64,000 bases of DNA from Phytopseudomonas daroniae (GTDB lineage Bacteria > Pseudomonadota > Gammaproteobacteria > Pseudomonadales > Pseudomonadaceae). Position numbers and translations under genes: made by a program. A model generated the notes under the pieces. That model was given only the letters and a program-made list of their open reading frames with translations, did no database searches and was not told where the DNA came from. Location: assembly GCF_004327285.1 (NCBI RefSeq), contig NZ_QJUI01000001.1, positions 248,001-312,000 of the forward strand, given 5' to 3'. Position 1 is the first letter of the stretch. The number at the start of each line of letters is the position of its first letter. Positions 52,724 through 62,711 of the stretch are shown here, piece by piece.

Positions 52724-53658
52724 TCGACAGCGGCCTCGCCGTAAATGGCCTGCAGGATCGTGCCTGCACCTTGAACCAGCAAGGCTTCGGCCACTTCGAC
52801 GCCCAGGCGCTCGGCATCCTCTGCGACACCGCGCTGCTCGGCACGCAGCAAACGGCTGCCATCCGGTTCGCCGACCAGGCCGCGCAACCACAGCTGCTCG
52901 CCTTCGAGAATCGCATAGCAGGCAATAGGCACCTGGCAGCCGCCGTTCAGGCGCTTGTTCATGGCCCGTTCGGCGCTGACCCGCAGCGCGGTTTCGCTGT
53001 GATTGAGTGGCGCCAGCAACGCCTGCAGTTCGATATCGTCGACCCGGCACTCGATACCGACCGCTCCCTGACCGCCCGCTGGCAGGCTCTGTTCGACGCT
53101 GATGGAGTCGCGGATACGCGCTTCGAAGCCCAGACGAATCAGCCCGGCAGCGGCGAGAATGATGGCGTCGTACTCACCGGCATCCAGCTTGGCCAGACGG
53201 GTGTTGACGTTGCCGCGCAGGAACTGGATTTTCAGATCGGGACGACGAGCCAGCAGTTGCGCCTGGCGGCGCAGGCTGGAAGTGCCGACCACACTGCCGA
53301 CAGGGAGCGTATCGAGGCTGTCGAAATGGTTGGAGACGAAGGCATCGCGCGGGTCTTCGCGCTCGCAGATGCAGTACAGGCCCAGGCCTTCGGGGAAATC
53401 CATGGGCACGTCCTTCATCGAATGCACGGCGATGTCGGCCTGGTTTTCCAGCAGCGCGGTTTCCAGCTCCTTGACGAACAATCCCTTGCCACCGATCTTC
53501 GCCAGCGGCGCGTCGAGCAGTTTGTCGCCGCGACTGACCATCGGCACCAGGCTCACCTGTAGCCCCGGATGGGCCTGTTCGAGACGTGCCTTGACGTGTT
53601 CGGCCTGCCACAGGGCCAGGGCGCTCTTGCGAGTAGCGATGCGGATTTCGCGGGGCAT
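52720..53658 (-). CDS. hemC: Porphobilinogen deaminase
   Basis: A 312-residue enzyme joining four porphobilinogens into hydroxymethylbilane. The N-terminus [20 protein letters not shown], the [20 protein letters not shown] block and GAVGIECR with the cysteine holding the dipyrromethane cofactor are all present. It is followed by hemD with a four-base overlap and preceded by algR. Confidence 0.95.
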   Translation of the reverse strand: MPREIRIATRKSALALWQAEHVKARLEQAHPGLQVSLVPMVSRGDKLLDAPLAKIGGKGLFVKELETALLENQADIAVHSMKDVPMDFPEGLGLYCICEREDPRDAFVSNHFDSLDTLPVGSVVGTSSLRRQAQLLARRPDLKIQFLRGNVNTRLAKLDAGEYDAIILAAAGLIRLGFEARIRDSISVEQSLPAGGQGAVGIECRVDDIELQALLAPLNHSETALRVSAERAMNKRLNGGCQVPIACYAILEGEQLWLRGLVGEPDGSRLLRAEQRGVAEDAERLGVEVAEALLVQGAGTILQAIYGEAAVE

Positions 53659-53745
53659 GGGACAATTCCAGAAAACCAATTGCCACCGATGATAACAGGC
53701 TCTCGGGTCGCCAGCCCGAAGCCTCCTGCGACCCTTCGCCCTATC

Positions 53746-54492
53746 CTAGATGTGGTTCATCAGCTTACGCACCCCCGCCACATGACGGCGGCTGACCACG
53801 AGCGCATCGCCATTGAGCCCCTTGAGGTAGAGCTGGAAGTGCCCGAGCGGCGTGCGCTGCAGCCGCTCGATGCGCTCACGGGCCACCAGAGCGTTGCGGT
53901 GGATGCGCACGAAGCGATCACCAAATTCGTCCTCCAGCGCCTTGAGCGGCTCGTCCAGCAGCACCTCGCCACCCTCGTGACGCAGGGTCACGTACTTGTG
54001 GTCGGCGATGAAGTAGATCACGTGATCCAACGGGATCAGCTCGATACCTTTGCGGGTGCGGGCGCTGATATGGCTGCGCGGGCCGACACCGCTTTCCGCG
54101 GCAGGGCGGGTGAGCGCAGCCAGTTGCACGCGGTTGAGGCGCTCGGCCTTTTTCAGCGCTTTCTCGAGGTGCTCGGGGCGTACCGGTTTGACCAGATAGC
54201 CTACGGCACTGACCTCGAACGCCTCTATGGCAAACTCATCATGAGCCGTGCAGAAGATCACTGCAGGCGGTGCTTCGCGCTCGCAGAGCCGGGCTGCGGC
54301 TTGCAGGCCATCGAGGCCCGGCATGCGGATATCGAGCAGCACGACATCGGGCTTGAGGCTCTCGACCAGAGCGAGTGCCTCTTCACCATTGCTCGCAGAG
54401 GGCTCGACAACACGATAACCCTCCAGCGCGGCAACCATGCGGCTCAAGCGCTCTCGGGCAAGGGGTTCGTCATCGACGATCAAGACATTCAT
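53746..54492 (-). CDS. algR: AlgR, LytTR-type response regulator
   Basis: A 248-residue response regulator. Receiver domain 1-120 with the acidic pocket D7/D8 and phospho-acceptor D54 (DVVLLDIRMPG); C-terminal LytTR DNA-binding domain (about 140-245, RVQ-less type, IELIPLDHVIYFIADHKYVTLRHEGGEVL). Controls alginate, twitching motility and virulence genes in P. aeruginosa. Same length as the PAO1 protein. It overlaps algZ by four bases. Confidence 0.95.
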   Translation of the reverse strand: MNVLIVDDEPLARERLSRMVAALEGYRVVEPSASNGEEALALVESLKPDVVLLDIRMPGLDGLQAAARLCEREAPPAVIFCTAHDEFAIEAFEVSAVGYLVKPVRPEHLEKALKKAERLNRVQLAALTRPAAESGVGPRSHISARTRKGIELIPLDHVIYFIADHKYVTLRHEGGEVLLDEPLKALEDEFGDRFVRIHRNALVARERIERLQRTPLGHFQLYLKGLNGDALVVSRRHVAGVRKLMNHI

Positions 54493-55565
54493 AATGATCT
54501 GGCTTCCTGCATGGGTCTTGCACATGGGTAGCGTAGACGGGTGTAGTGACGGCCATCACGACGTTCCACGCTGAGATTGGCTTGCGAACCGAAAAGTGCC
54601 GCAAGACGTGCGTCGATATTGGCCAGCGCCTGATGGGTTCCGCGCGAGGCCAGAGGCATGCCACCGTCCTCGTATGGGTTGCTGACGCTGAGATGGAATA
54701 CGCCATCGATGTAATTGGCTGATATCTGCACCAGTCCCCCTTCGATACGTGGCTGGATACCGTAGATCAAGGCATTCTCCAGCAGCGGCTGCAGAGTCAG
54801 CTGGGGAATGGGTAAATCAGCGGGTACATCATCAACTTCCCACTGCAACTGTAGTCGCTCGCCGAGCCGATAGTGCTCGATCGACAGGTAGCGCTGCGCC
54901 AGCTCCAGTTCCTCGTTCCAGCTTACGAGACTACCGGGCCTGGCCAGGCTTGCCCGGAACAGGTCGGAAAGATCCAGCACCGCCTGTTCTGCCCTAGCAG
55001 AATCTGTGACAACCAGGCTGGCGATGCTGTTCAAACTGTTGAACAGGAAATGCGGGCGGATCCTCGCCTGCAGCGATTCGATGCGCGCACGCAATTCGGC
55101 CTGCTCCTGGCGTCGCCACTGGCTCTGCAGGTAGAAATAGCGCAGCAGCAGCGCCGACATGATCAGGCTGATCAAGGCGTGCCGCAGATAGAGGTTCACC
55201 TCGCCATCGTGGGGCAGCGGCCCGCCGAGGTCGTAGTAATCGGCGACCGCCGTACAACCCAGGGTCAGGCCGACAACCAGGGCGCAGCATGCCGCTCCGG
55301 CCCACATGGCCTGCAGCCGTGCGAGCAGCGGCCGCAAGCGGCACAGCAGCGCCGACGCCAACAGTACGATCCACTGCACGAACAGCGAGGTCAGCGCCAG
55401 GCGCACCCAGTCGAAACCGGGCAGCATCGGCTCGGCGAGCACCAGCACGAGCACCAGCAACTCCGCGAGCAGCACGGTGCTGAGCAGCGCCTCGGGCTGA
55501 CACAGTTCCGGCACGAAGAAATCGTCGGCGGCGGTGGGGGGCGAGGTCTTGCGATTCCTGTTCAT
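54489..55565 (-). CDS. algZ: AlgZ/FimS sensor histidine kinase
   Basis: A 358-residue LytS-type kinase. Four hydrophobic helices span about 25-145; the kinase part has [12 protein letters not shown] with the phospho-accepting H172 and [16 protein letters not shown] as the N-box. As in P. aeruginosa FimS, the classic G-boxes are weak. It pairs with AlgR. The ATG at 55565 gives the family length; longer frames run into the argH promoter. Confidence 0.93.
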   Translation of the reverse strand: MNRNRKTSPPTAADDFFVPELCQPEALLSTVLLAELLVLVLVLAEPMLPGFDWVRLALTSLFVQWIVLLASALLCRLRPLLARLQAMWAGAACCALVVGLTLGCTAVADYYDLGGPLPHDGEVNLYLRHALISLIMSALLLRYFYLQSQWRRQEQAELRARIESLQARIRPHFLFNSLNSIASLVVTDSARAEQAVLDLSDLFRASLARPGSLVSWNEELELAQRYLSIEHYRLGERLQLQWEVDDVPADLPIPQLTLQPLLENALIYGIQPRIEGGLVQISANYIDGVFHLSVSNPYEDGGMPLASRGTHQALANIDARLAALFGSQANLSVERRDGRHYTRLRYPCARPMQEARSL

Positions 55566-55782
55566 CGCCGCAGTTTCCGCGCGCGCCTCGGAGCCGGCAA
55601 GAGACCCCATCGCAAGCGGACGAAATAACCCACCGAAATGCGTTACTGCTGATGAAATTGTGATCCAGCCAACACTCGCCCGAGCCGCTGCGCAGGCCGA
55701 CGTGTCTGTTATCATCAGCGGACTTTTCCGTCGTGCCGGAAACTTCCGGCCCGTCCGCACCTGCATACAGCCGAGTCAGACC
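55566..55782. promoter_or_regulatory. Divergent algZ-argH promoter region
   Basis: A 217-bp gap between algZ (minus) and argH (plus). It must hold both promoters; in P. aeruginosa the algZ promoter is controlled by AmrZ. No exact site was assigned. Confidence 0.45.
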
Positions 55783-57177
55783 ATGAGCATCGAAAAAACC
55801 AATCAGTCCTGGGGCGGCCGCTTCAGCGAGCCCGTCGACGCCTTCGTCGCCCGTTTCACCGCCTCGGTGGAATTCGACAAGCGCCTGTATCGCCACGACA
55901 TCATGGGTTCCATCGCCCACGCCACCATGCTGGCCAAGGCGGGCGTGCTGACCGATGCCGAGCGCGATGCGATCATCGACGGCCTCAAGCAGATCCAGAG
56001 CGAGATCGAGGCCGGCAGCTTCGACTGGCGCGTCGATCTGGAAGACGTGCACATGAACATCGAGGCCCGCCTGACCGACCGCATCGGCGTGACCGGCAAG
56101 AAGCTGCACACCGGACGCTCGCGCAACGACCAGGTGGCGACCGACATCCGCCTGTGGCTGCGTGACGAAATCGACCTGATCCTCGCTGAGATCACCCGCC
56201 TGCAGCAGGGCCTGCTGGAGCAGGCCGAGCGTGAAGCCGAAACCATCATGCCTGGCTTCACTCACTTGCAGACCGCACAGCCGGTGACCTTCGGCCACCA
56301 CCTGCTGGCCTGGTTCGAAATGCTCAGCCGCGACTACGAGCGCCTGGTCGACTGCCGCAAGCGCACCAACCGCATGCCGCTGGGCAGCGCCGCGCTGGCG
56401 GGCACCACTTACCCGATCCAGCGTGAAATCACCGCCAAGCTGCTGGGTTTCGACGCCGTGGGCGGCAACTCCCTGGACGGTGTGTCGGATCGCGATTTCG
56501 CCATCGAATTCTGCGCCGCTGCCGCCGTGGCGATGATGCACCTGTCGCGCTTCTCGGAAGAGCTGGTGCTGTGGACCAGCGCCCAGTTCCAGTTCATCGA
56601 TCTGCCGGATCGTTTCTGCACCGGCTCCTCGATCATGCCGCAGAAGAAGAACCCGGACGTACCCGAGCTGGTACGTGGCAAGACCGGCCGCGTGTTCGGT
56701 GCGCTGACCGGCCTGCTGACCCTGATGAAGGGCCAGCCGCTGGCCTACAACAAGGACAACCAGGAAGACAAGGAACCACTGTTCGACGCCGCCGACACCC
56801 TGCGCGACTCGCTGCGTGCCTTCGCCGACATGATTCCGGCGATCAAGCCCAGGCACGCCATCATGCGCGAGGCGGCGCTGCGTGGTTTCTCCACCGCCAC
56901 CGACCTGGCCGACTACCTGGTGCGCAAGGGCCTGCCCTTCCGCGACTGCCACGAAATCGTCGGCCATGCGGTGAAGTACGGCGTGGACAGCGGTAAGGAT
57001 CTGGCCGAGATGAGCCTCGAAGAGCTGCGCCAGTTCAGCGACCAGATCGAGCAGGAGGTGTTCGCCGTACTGACCCTGGAAGGCTCGGTCAACGCCCGTG
57101 ACCATATCGGCGGCACCGCACCGCGCCAGGTACGCCTGGCCGTGGAGCGCGGCAAAGCCTTGCTCGCTTCGCGCTGA
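55783..57177 (+). CDS. argH: Argininosuccinate lyase
   Basis: A 464-residue enzyme splitting argininosuccinate to arginine and fumarate. It has [19 protein letters not shown] at the N-terminus, the [16 protein letters not shown] block and the fumarase-family signature [15 protein letters not shown] with the catalytic serine. Standard length. Confidence 0.96.
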   Translation: MSIEKTNQSWGGRFSEPVDAFVARFTASVEFDKRLYRHDIMGSIAHATMLAKAGVLTDAERDAIIDGLKQIQSEIEAGSFDWRVDLEDVHMNIEARLTDRIGVTGKKLHTGRSRNDQVATDIRLWLRDEIDLILAEITRLQQGLLEQAEREAETIMPGFTHLQTAQPVTFGHHLLAWFEMLSRDYERLVDCRKRTNRMPLGSAALAGTTYPIQREITAKLLGFDAVGGNSLDGVSDRDFAIEFCAAAAVAMMHLSRFSEELVLWTSAQFQFIDLPDRFCTGSSIMPQKKNPDVPELVRGKTGRVFGALTGLLTLMKGQPLAYNKDNQEDKEPLFDAADTLRDSLRAFADMIPAIKPRHAIMREAALRGFSTATDLADYLVRKGLPFRDCHEIVGHAVKYGVDSGKDLAEMSLEELRQFSDQIEQEVFAVLTLEGSVNARDHIGGTAPRQVRLAVERGKALLASR

Positions 57178-57741
57178 ATGCAAACCTGGACACCCGGCCG
57201 GCGTATCTCGGTGGTCGGCTGCTCCGGTGCGGGCAAGACCACGCTGTCGCGCCGGTTAGCGCAGCGCCTGAGCTATCGCCATGTGGAGCTGGATGCGCTG
57301 TATCACCAGCCTGACTGGCAACCATTGCCCGCGGAGCAGTTCCAGCAGGCGGTGGCCGATGCCCTGCAAGGTGACGGCTGGGTAGTGGAAGGTAATTATT
57401 CCGTGGTACGCCCGCAGATCCTGGAGCAGGCGGATACGGTGATCTGGCTTGACCTGCCCAGGGCGGCGGTGATGCGTCAGTTGCTGCCACGTACCCTGAA
57501 ACGCATCGCGTTGCGCAAGCCGCTCTGGAATGGCAACCGCGAACGCTGGAGCAATCTGTTCAGCGTCAAACCCGAGCAGTCGATTCTGGCCTGGGCCTGG
57601 ACGCGCCATGCCACCTACCGGCAACGTTACGGTGACGAAATGCGCAACGCACCGGCTCACCGCCATTATCTGCGTCTGGATTCACGCGAGGCCGTCGAGC
57701 GCTTTCTGACGAGCCTGCCAGCTGACGCAACAACGCGATAA
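57178..57741 (+). CDS. P-loop adenylate-kinase-like protein
   Basis: A 187-residue nucleotide-binding protein. Walker A is GCSGAGKTTLSRRL (about residues 14-27), with a LID-like Arg-rich segment (LLPRTLKRIALRKPLW). It resembles AAA-type small kinases annotated as DNA topology modulation protein (FlaR-like); a real function is unknown. Its ATG begins directly after the argH stop, so it is co-translated with argH. Confidence 0.8.
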   Translation: MQTWTPGRRISVVGCSGAGKTTLSRRLAQRLSYRHVELDALYHQPDWQPLPAEQFQQAVADALQGDGWVVEGNYSVVRPQILEQADTVIWLDLPRAAVMRQLLPRTLKRIALRKPLWNGNRERWSNLFSVKPEQSILAWAWTRHATYRQRYGDEMRNAPAHRHYLRLDSREAVERFLTSLPADATTR

Positions 57742-57768
57742 ACGATCCATTCCCTCTGGAAGACCTAG

Positions 57769-58248
57769 ATGCCACTCAACATTCGCCCCACGGTGCGTGA
57801 AGACGCCGCCCTGATCCTGCGCTTCATCACCGATCTGGCCATCTACGAAAAGGCCGAGCACGAGGTCAAGACCGACGTCGCCGGTATCGAGAACAGCCTG
57901 TTCGCGGAGGGCAGCAGCGCCCACGGCCTGATCTGCGAGCGGGACGGCGAGCCCATCGGCTACGCAGTGTACTTCTTCAATTACTCGACCTGGCTGGGCA
58001 AGCACGGCCTGTACCTGGAAGACCTCTACGTCACCCCGCAGCAACGCGGCGTCGGCGCCGGCAAGGCGCTGTTGCGCCACCTGGCCAAACTGGCGGTGGC
58101 GCGTGGCTGCGGTCGCTTCGAGTGGTCAGTGCTGGACTGGAATCAGCCAGCCATCGACTTCTACGACTCCATCGGCGCCAACCCCCAGAACGAGTGGATC
58201 GGCTACCGCCTCACCGGCGAAGCACTGACCCGTTTCGCCGCTGGCTGA
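57769..58248 (+). CDS. GNAT family N-acetyltransferase
   Basis: A 159-residue protein of the GNAT superfamily. LYLEDLYVTPQQRGVGAGKALLRHLAKLA contains the acetyl-CoA-binding Q/RxxGxG/A motif; CGRFEWSVLDWNQPAIDFYDSIGA is the typical C-terminal block, as in diamine/thialysine acetyltransferases. GGAAG precedes the ATG. It probably shares an operon with argH. Confidence 0.87.
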   Translation: MPLNIRPTVREDAALILRFITDLAIYEKAEHEVKTDVAGIENSLFAEGSSAHGLICERDGEPIGYAVYFFNYSTWLGKHGLYLEDLYVTPQQRGVGAGKALLRHLAKLAVARGCGRFEWSVLDWNQPAIDFYDSIGANPQNEWIGYRLTGEALTRFAAG

Positions 58249-58914
58249 TCAGCCCTTCAAGCGCGCCTGCATGTGGGCCATGAAAGGGCCCACCGCCGCT
58301 TCCTTGTCGGCAGCGATGCGCTGCACGTTGGGGCTGCTGGCAAAGCGCTCGAGCAGCGCCCTGGCTTGCGGGAGTTCCGCCAGCAGGTCGATCTCGAACA
58401 GTTTGTGCGCAACGGCAGCAGCCAGGTCGATGCTGTACAGGAAGTACAGATCGGCCAGGGTCAGTCTGTCGCCCGCCACATAGGGCGAGAACGCCCCCAG
58501 ACGCCTGAGCGAATCGATGCCGCCCAGCAGTTCGTCGCGGCTTTTCTTGAGGATCGCCGCGTCTACCTGCATACCGAAGAAGGCCTGGGCATAGCAGGCA
58601 CGGGCCGGTAACTCGATGTACAGCTCGATGTGCTTGGCCAGGGCACGAACCCGGGCCTGGGCGAAAGCACCTTCAGGCAACAGTGCGACGCCCTGCCCCA
58701 ATGCTTCGAGGTATTCGAGGATCGCCGAGGTCTCGCTGATATAGCCCTCGTCGGTCTGCAATACCGGCACCTTGCCGCGCGGACTGATGGAGAGGAAGGA
58801 TTCATCACGGGATGCGTAGACCTCCACTTCCTCGAACGGCAGGCCCTTTTCCAGCAGGGCGAGCTTGACCATATTGTAGTAATTGCTGACCGCGAAACCA
58901 TGAAGCCTGAGCAT
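58249..58914 (-). CDS. Glutathione S-transferase family protein
   Basis: A 221-residue GST. Residues 1-78 are a thioredoxin-like domain (RLHGFAVSNYYNMVKLALLEKGLPFEEVEV; RGKVPVLQTDEGYISETSAILEYLE with the glutathione-binding cis-Pro and Ser); the helical C-terminal domain follows. Substrate unknown. Convergent with the GNAT gene with no gap. Confidence 0.88.
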   Translation of the reverse strand: MLRLHGFAVSNYYNMVKLALLEKGLPFEEVEVYASRDESFLSISPRGKVPVLQTDEGYISETSAILEYLEALGQGVALLPEGAFAQARVRALAKHIELYIELPARACYAQAFFGMQVDAAILKKSRDELLGGIDSLRRLGAFSPYVAGDRLTLADLYFLYSIDLAAAVAHKLFEIDLLAELPQARALLERFASSPNVQRIAADKEAAVGPFMAHMQARLKG

Positions 58915-59103
58915 GGATTGGTATCCTCTGATAGACAGCCGGGATGAGCACGCTAACGCCATTCACGAGGCTTTGCCACGACTACTTCCCGCTAACTGGC
59001 TGCAGCCGCTCTGGCCTGCTACTCTGCCGCCTCGAGCGCTCGCTGCGCCGCATGCGGGCACCGATACCGCCCGGAAACCCCCACCATGGACTGGAGTTAC
59101 ACC

Positions 59104-59346
59104 ATGAAGAATCTGTTCTTCTTCGACGCGATGCTCACCCCGAAAATCATCACTTTCGTCTACTGGCTATTGCTGCTCAGCGTGGCGATCAGCGGCCTGA
59201 CGATGATGTTCAGCAGTTACGGCAGCTTCCTCGGCGGCCTCGGCACGCTGATCGGTGGCGCCATCGCCGCGCGTATCTGGTGCGAGCTGATGATCGTGCT
59301 GTTCAAGATCCACGAAAACCTGCAGAAGATCGCCAACCGCGACTAG
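59104..59346 (+). CDS. DUF4282 small membrane protein
   Basis: An 80-residue protein with two hydrophobic helices (IITFVYWLLLLSVAISGLTMM; FLGGLGTLIGGAIAARIWCELMIVLF) and a short basic/acidic tail. It matches the DUF4282 pattern. GGAG stands 7 bases before the ATG at 59104. Its stop codon lies within a MITE fragment. Function unknown. Confidence 0.8.
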   Translation: MKNLFFFDAMLTPKIITFVYWLLLLSVAISGLTMMFSSYGSFLGGLGTLIGGAIAARIWCELMIVLFKIHENLQKIANRD

Positions 59347-59394
59347 AGTCTGTTGACGTATCAGTACGCCCGCGCACCTTGCATGCGCGGGCGC
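59344..59394. mobile_element. MITE end fragment and hairpin
   Basis: 59344-59378 (TAGAGTCTGTTGACGTATCAG...) matches the reverse complement of the right end of the 136-bp element at 6701-6836 over about 35 bases with few differences, but no opposite end is present. The adjoining CGCCCGCGC...GCGCGGGCG (59368-59391) hairpin could end transcription of the DUF4282 gene or of the convergent GlcG gene. Confidence 0.6.
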
Positions 59395-59399
59395 TGTAG

Positions 59400-59840
59400 C
59401 TACTCCAGCGCGGCGGCTCCCGCCAGTGCCACCTGCCCGTCCTGGGTCGGGTGCATGCCCGATACCCCGATAGCGCCGATGACCTTGCCGCCCTGCACCA
59501 GCGGCACGCCACCTTCCAGCAGAATGGCGTTGTGCATCGACAACAGGCGTAATGCCGCACCGCCGGTGGCCAGGGTCTCTTCGAAACCCTTGGTCGAACG
59601 CTTGAACAGCGCAGCGGTGGACGCCTTCTTGATCGCCACCTCGACACTGCCCAGGGCAGCCTCATCGAGCTTGTGCAACAGCACCAGGTGCCCGCCGCTA
59701 TCGGCCACGGCGATCACCATCGGCCAGCCATTGGCACGCGCCTCCCACTCTGCCGCCGCCGCGATATGCCTCGCCTGCTCCAGGCCGATAGGCGTGCCAT
59801 AGCTCAGCACCCCTGGGGCGAAAGCGACCGGCGCGCTCAT
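59400..59840 (-). CDS. GlcG/HbpS family protein (DUF336)
   Basis: A 146-residue protein of the GlcG/HbpS/PduO-C family: LEQARHIAAAAEWEARANGWPMVIAVADSGGHLVLLHKLDEA and GVPLVQGGKVIGAIGVSG are typical. Relatives bind heme, cobalamin or small ligands and sit in organic-acid clusters. The start overlaps the SDR stop by four bases. The role in this cluster is unknown. Confidence 0.87.
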   Translation of the reverse strand: MSAPVAFAPGVLSYGTPIGLEQARHIAAAAEWEARANGWPMVIAVADSGGHLVLLHKLDEAALGSVEVAIKKASTAALFKRSTKGFEETLATGGAALRLLSMHNAILLEGGVPLVQGGKVIGAIGVSGMHPTQDGQVALAGAAALE

Positions 59841-60616
59841 GGCATGGCCTGCCCGCCGTTGACATCGAGCACCTGGCCGGTGATGTAGCCACTGCAGGCG
59901 TGCGAGGCAAGAAACAGATACGACGGCGCCATTTCCTCCGGTGTGCCGAAACGGCCCATGGGGATGGTGGTGCTGACCGCAGCGCGCGCGGCGTCGTCCT
60001 TGTCGGCGTGGAAGGCGGTATCCACGGTGCCCGGCGAGACGATGTTGAAGCGGATATTGGCCGGGGTGAATTCACGCACCCAGTTGCGCTGGATGTTGTG
60101 CAGCCAGGCCTTGGCCGCCGCGTAAAGGCTGGCGCCTGGGCCACCACCGCCATGAGCGGCGATCGAGCCAGTGGTGATCACCGCAGCGCTCTGCCCACTG
60201 GCCTTGGCCGAGGCACGCAGATGGGGAATGGCTTCGCGGGTGACCATCAGTGCCGAGCGCAGGTTGACGTCGGTCATGGCATCGAAGAAGGCGTCGTCGA
60301 TGCTTTCCAGGCCACGGCGCTCGAGCAGCGCACCGGCGTTGTTGATCAGCACGTCGATGCCGCCGAAGCGTTCGACGAAAGCCGCGACGGTAGCCACGCA
60401 GACGTCGGTCTTGCCAAGGTCGCCAGCAAAGAACGCGGCCTGGCCGCCATCGGCCGACAGTTCGCTGAGCAGGGCGTCGAGATTGGCCGGCGTGTTGCGT
60501 GCGGTGATGCCGACATGGGCGCCGAGTTTGGCGAAGGCACGGGCAGTGGCCAGGCCGATACCCAGCGTGGAGCCGGTGATCAGTACGCGCTTGCCGCGCA
60601 GGTCGTTGAAGTTCAT
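59837..60616 (-). CDS. SDR family NAD(P)-dependent oxidoreductase
   Basis: A 259-residue short-chain dehydrogenase. The cofactor motif is TGSTLGIGLA; NNAG, the catalytic Ser (ITTGSIAAHGG) and YAAAK (Tyr/Lys) follow in the expected order. AGAGGA before ATG AAC selects the start at 60616, which overlaps the tctA stop by four bases. It probably oxidises or reduces the compound imported by TctCBA, then passes it to the aldolase encoded upstream. Confidence 0.88.
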   Translation of the reverse strand: MNFNDLRGKRVLITGSTLGIGLATARAFAKLGAHVGITARNTPANLDALLSELSADGGQAAFFAGDLGKTDVCVATVAAFVERFGGIDVLINNAGALLERRGLESIDDAFFDAMTDVNLRSALMVTREAIPHLRASAKASGQSAAVITTGSIAAHGGGGPGASLYAAAKAWLHNIQRNWVREFTPANIRFNIVSPGTVDTAFHADKDDAARAAVSTTIPMGRFGTPEEMAPSYLFLASHACSGYITGQVLDVNGGQAMP

Positions 60617-62151
60617 TGGGTGCATTCCTCTTTGGGAGTGGCTGGAGATTGAGGGGTGAGGCCGGCGCGACGCTTCAATAGGCGCAGCAGCAGCGGCAAC
60701 ATCCACAGCGACAGGGTGATGATGGCCAGCGTCAGGGAAACCGGGCGTTCGAAGAACACCATCAGATCGCCTTGGGCGCGCATCATCGAAGTGATGAAGG
60801 TTTCTTCGAACATGGGCCCGAGGACGATGCCGAGAATCATCGGCGCCAACGGGAAACCGTTCTCCTCCATAAGGAAACCGACGATGCCAAAGGCCAGGAT
60901 GGTGACGATGGCGAACAGGCTGTTTTCCACGGCGAAGGCGCCGACGATGGAGAACGCCAGGATCACCGGCATGAGGATGCTCTGCGGTACCTGCAGCACG
61001 CGCTTGAACAGCTTGATGGCGAGAAAGCCGAAGGGGATCAGCATGATGTTGGCCAGCAGGAACGCCAGGAACACCGCGTTGATCATGTCGGCGTTCTCGG
61101 TGAAGATCGTCGGCCCCGGATTCAGCCCCTTCATGAACAGCACGCCGATGACGATGGCGGTCAGCGAATCACCGGGAATGCCGAACACCGTGGCCGGGAT
61201 GAAACTGCCACCCACCGCCGCGTTGTTGGCCGCCGTGGCCGGGACGATCTTGGCCATGCTGACCTCGTCCGGCGTGGTGCGCTTGGCCGCCGCGCGCTTC
61301 GACATGGCGTAGGAAATGTACGCAGCGACATCGGCCCCCGCCCCCGGCAGAATCCCCACCAGAACCCCGACTACCGAGCCCTGACCGACGCCCGCCTTGT
61401 ATTTGAAGATATCGCGCAGCGCCTGCAGCAGCATCGGCTTCTGCGCCACCAGCGCTGCCTGCCGGGAGTTGCCGACGCGGCTGTTGCGGGTGCAGAAGCG
61501 CAGGATTTCCGCCACGGCGAACAGGCCAATGATCACCGGGATGAAACCCAGGCCACCGAGCAGATCGGCATTGCCGAAGGTGAAGCGTGCCTCGCCGGAT
61601 ACCGGATCCAGCCCCACGCTGGCCACCAGTAAACCGAGCAGCAGCGAGACGGCGCCCTTGACGGGCGAACTGTCGGACACCGCGATGGCCGCGGTCAGGC
61701 CCATGCAGGCCAGCCAGAAATATTCGAAGGAGCTGAAGTTGAGGGCGAATTCGGCCAGGAACGGCGCGAACAGGATCAGCGCCAACACGCCGATAGTGCC
61801 GCCAATGGCCGAGCTGATCGCACTCATGCTCAGGGCGTATTCGCCCAGGCCACGCTGCGCCAGGCCATAGCAGGGTTCGGTATAAGCCGCCGAGGCGGGC
61901 GTACCCGGCATGCGCATGTACACCGCAGGCAGGTCACCGGCGAAGATCGCCATGGCCGCCATGGTGACGATGGCGGCAATAGCCGGCACCGGATCCATGA
62001 AGAAGGTCACCGGTACCATCAGCGCCACCGCCATGGTCGCGGTAAGGCCGGGAATGGCACCGACGAACAATCCGTAGATAGCGGCGACCATCATCACCGC
62101 CAGGACTTCGAAGGTCATCACCATGCCGAAGGCATTGATTATCGCGTCCAC
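60613..62151 (-). CDS. tctA: Tripartite tricarboxylate transporter large permease TctA
   Basis: A 512-residue permease with about 12 membrane segments and family blocks GLFVGAIPGLTATMAVALMVP, MPGTPASAAY and GAGADVAAYISYA. The GTG at 62151 with AGGGGG before it is 3 bases past the tctB stop; it gives normal family length. Confidence 0.9.
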   Translation of the reverse strand: MDAIINAFGMVMTFEVLAVMMVAAIYGLFVGAIPGLTATMAVALMVPVTFFMDPVPAIAAIVTMAAMAIFAGDLPAVYMRMPGTPASAAYTEPCYGLAQRGLGEYALSMSAISSAIGGTIGVLALILFAPFLAEFALNFSSFEYFWLACMGLTAAIAVSDSSPVKGAVSLLLGLLVASVGLDPVSGEARFTFGNADLLGGLGFIPVIIGLFAVAEILRFCTRNSRVGNSRQAALVAQKPMLLQALRDIFKYKAGVGQGSVVGVLVGILPGAGADVAAYISYAMSKRAAAKRTTPDEVSMAKIVPATAANNAAVGGSFIPATVFGIPGDSLTAIVIGVLFMKGLNPGPTIFTENADMINAVFLAFLLANIMLIPFGFLAIKLFKRVLQVPQSILMPVILAFSIVGAFAVENSLFAIVTILAFGIVGFLMEENGFPLAPMILGIVLGPMFEETFITSMMRAQGDLMVFFERPVSLTLAIITLSLWMLPLLLRLLKRRAGLTPQSPATPKEECTQ

Positions 62152-62153
62152 GG

Positions 62154-62645
62154 TCAGCCCCCTAGATAATCGGTGAGAAGGCCCATGGGCAGTTGCACGC
62201 TCATCACCTGCTGGAAGAACAGGTAGAGGAACAGGGTCGCCAGCACGGCGGTGACCCAGGACAGCAGTGGTCGACCGCTGAAACGCTGGCAGAGCACACC
62301 GATCAGCAACACCGAGCAGAGAATGAAGCCCAGGGTTTCGATGACGGTAATGAAGGCGCCCACCAGCAGCGGCACCAGCAGGATGTTGATCAGCCGCTCG
62401 CGATCGCGCAGCCACGGGCCGGCCTGCGCCAGCCAGAAGCCGCCGCCATCCTGGCTGCGCGCCAGACGAACGCCCTTGGCCAGCAGGATCACGCCACAGA
62501 GCGCCAGCAGGCCACCGATGATGGACGGGAAGAAACCCGCACCGTATTGAAAGAACGGCGAGACTTTCATCTGCTGGCCGCTGAGCAGAACACCCAGGCC
62601 GAGCAGGGTGAAAAATACCCCGAGGGCGATATCACTGAATTTCAT
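62154..62645 (-). CDS. tctB: Tripartite tricarboxylate transporter small permease TctB
   Basis: A 163-residue membrane protein with four hydrophobic segments, the usual TctB length and position between tctC and tctA. Sequence conservation in this family is low, so the call is mainly from topology and context. Confidence 0.87.
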   Translation of the reverse strand: MKFSDIALGVFFTLLGLGVLLSGQQMKVSPFFQYGAGFFPSIIGGLLALCGVILLAKGVRLARSQDGGGFWLAQAGPWLRDRERLINILLVPLLVGAFITVIETLGFILCSVLLIGVLCQRFSGRPLLSWVTAVLATLFLYLFFQQVMSVQLPMGLLTDYLGG

Positions 62646-62711
62646 GCTGTGCGCTCCTGTCGATCAGCCGCTGCACCCACCTGCCCTAGCGGCAGGCGAG
62701 TGCCATGGCGA

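Noticed and set aside
54994..57183. 729-residue minus-strand frame opposite argH and overlapping algZ in another frame
   Set aside because: Shadow of argH; the last part is algZ read out of frame.
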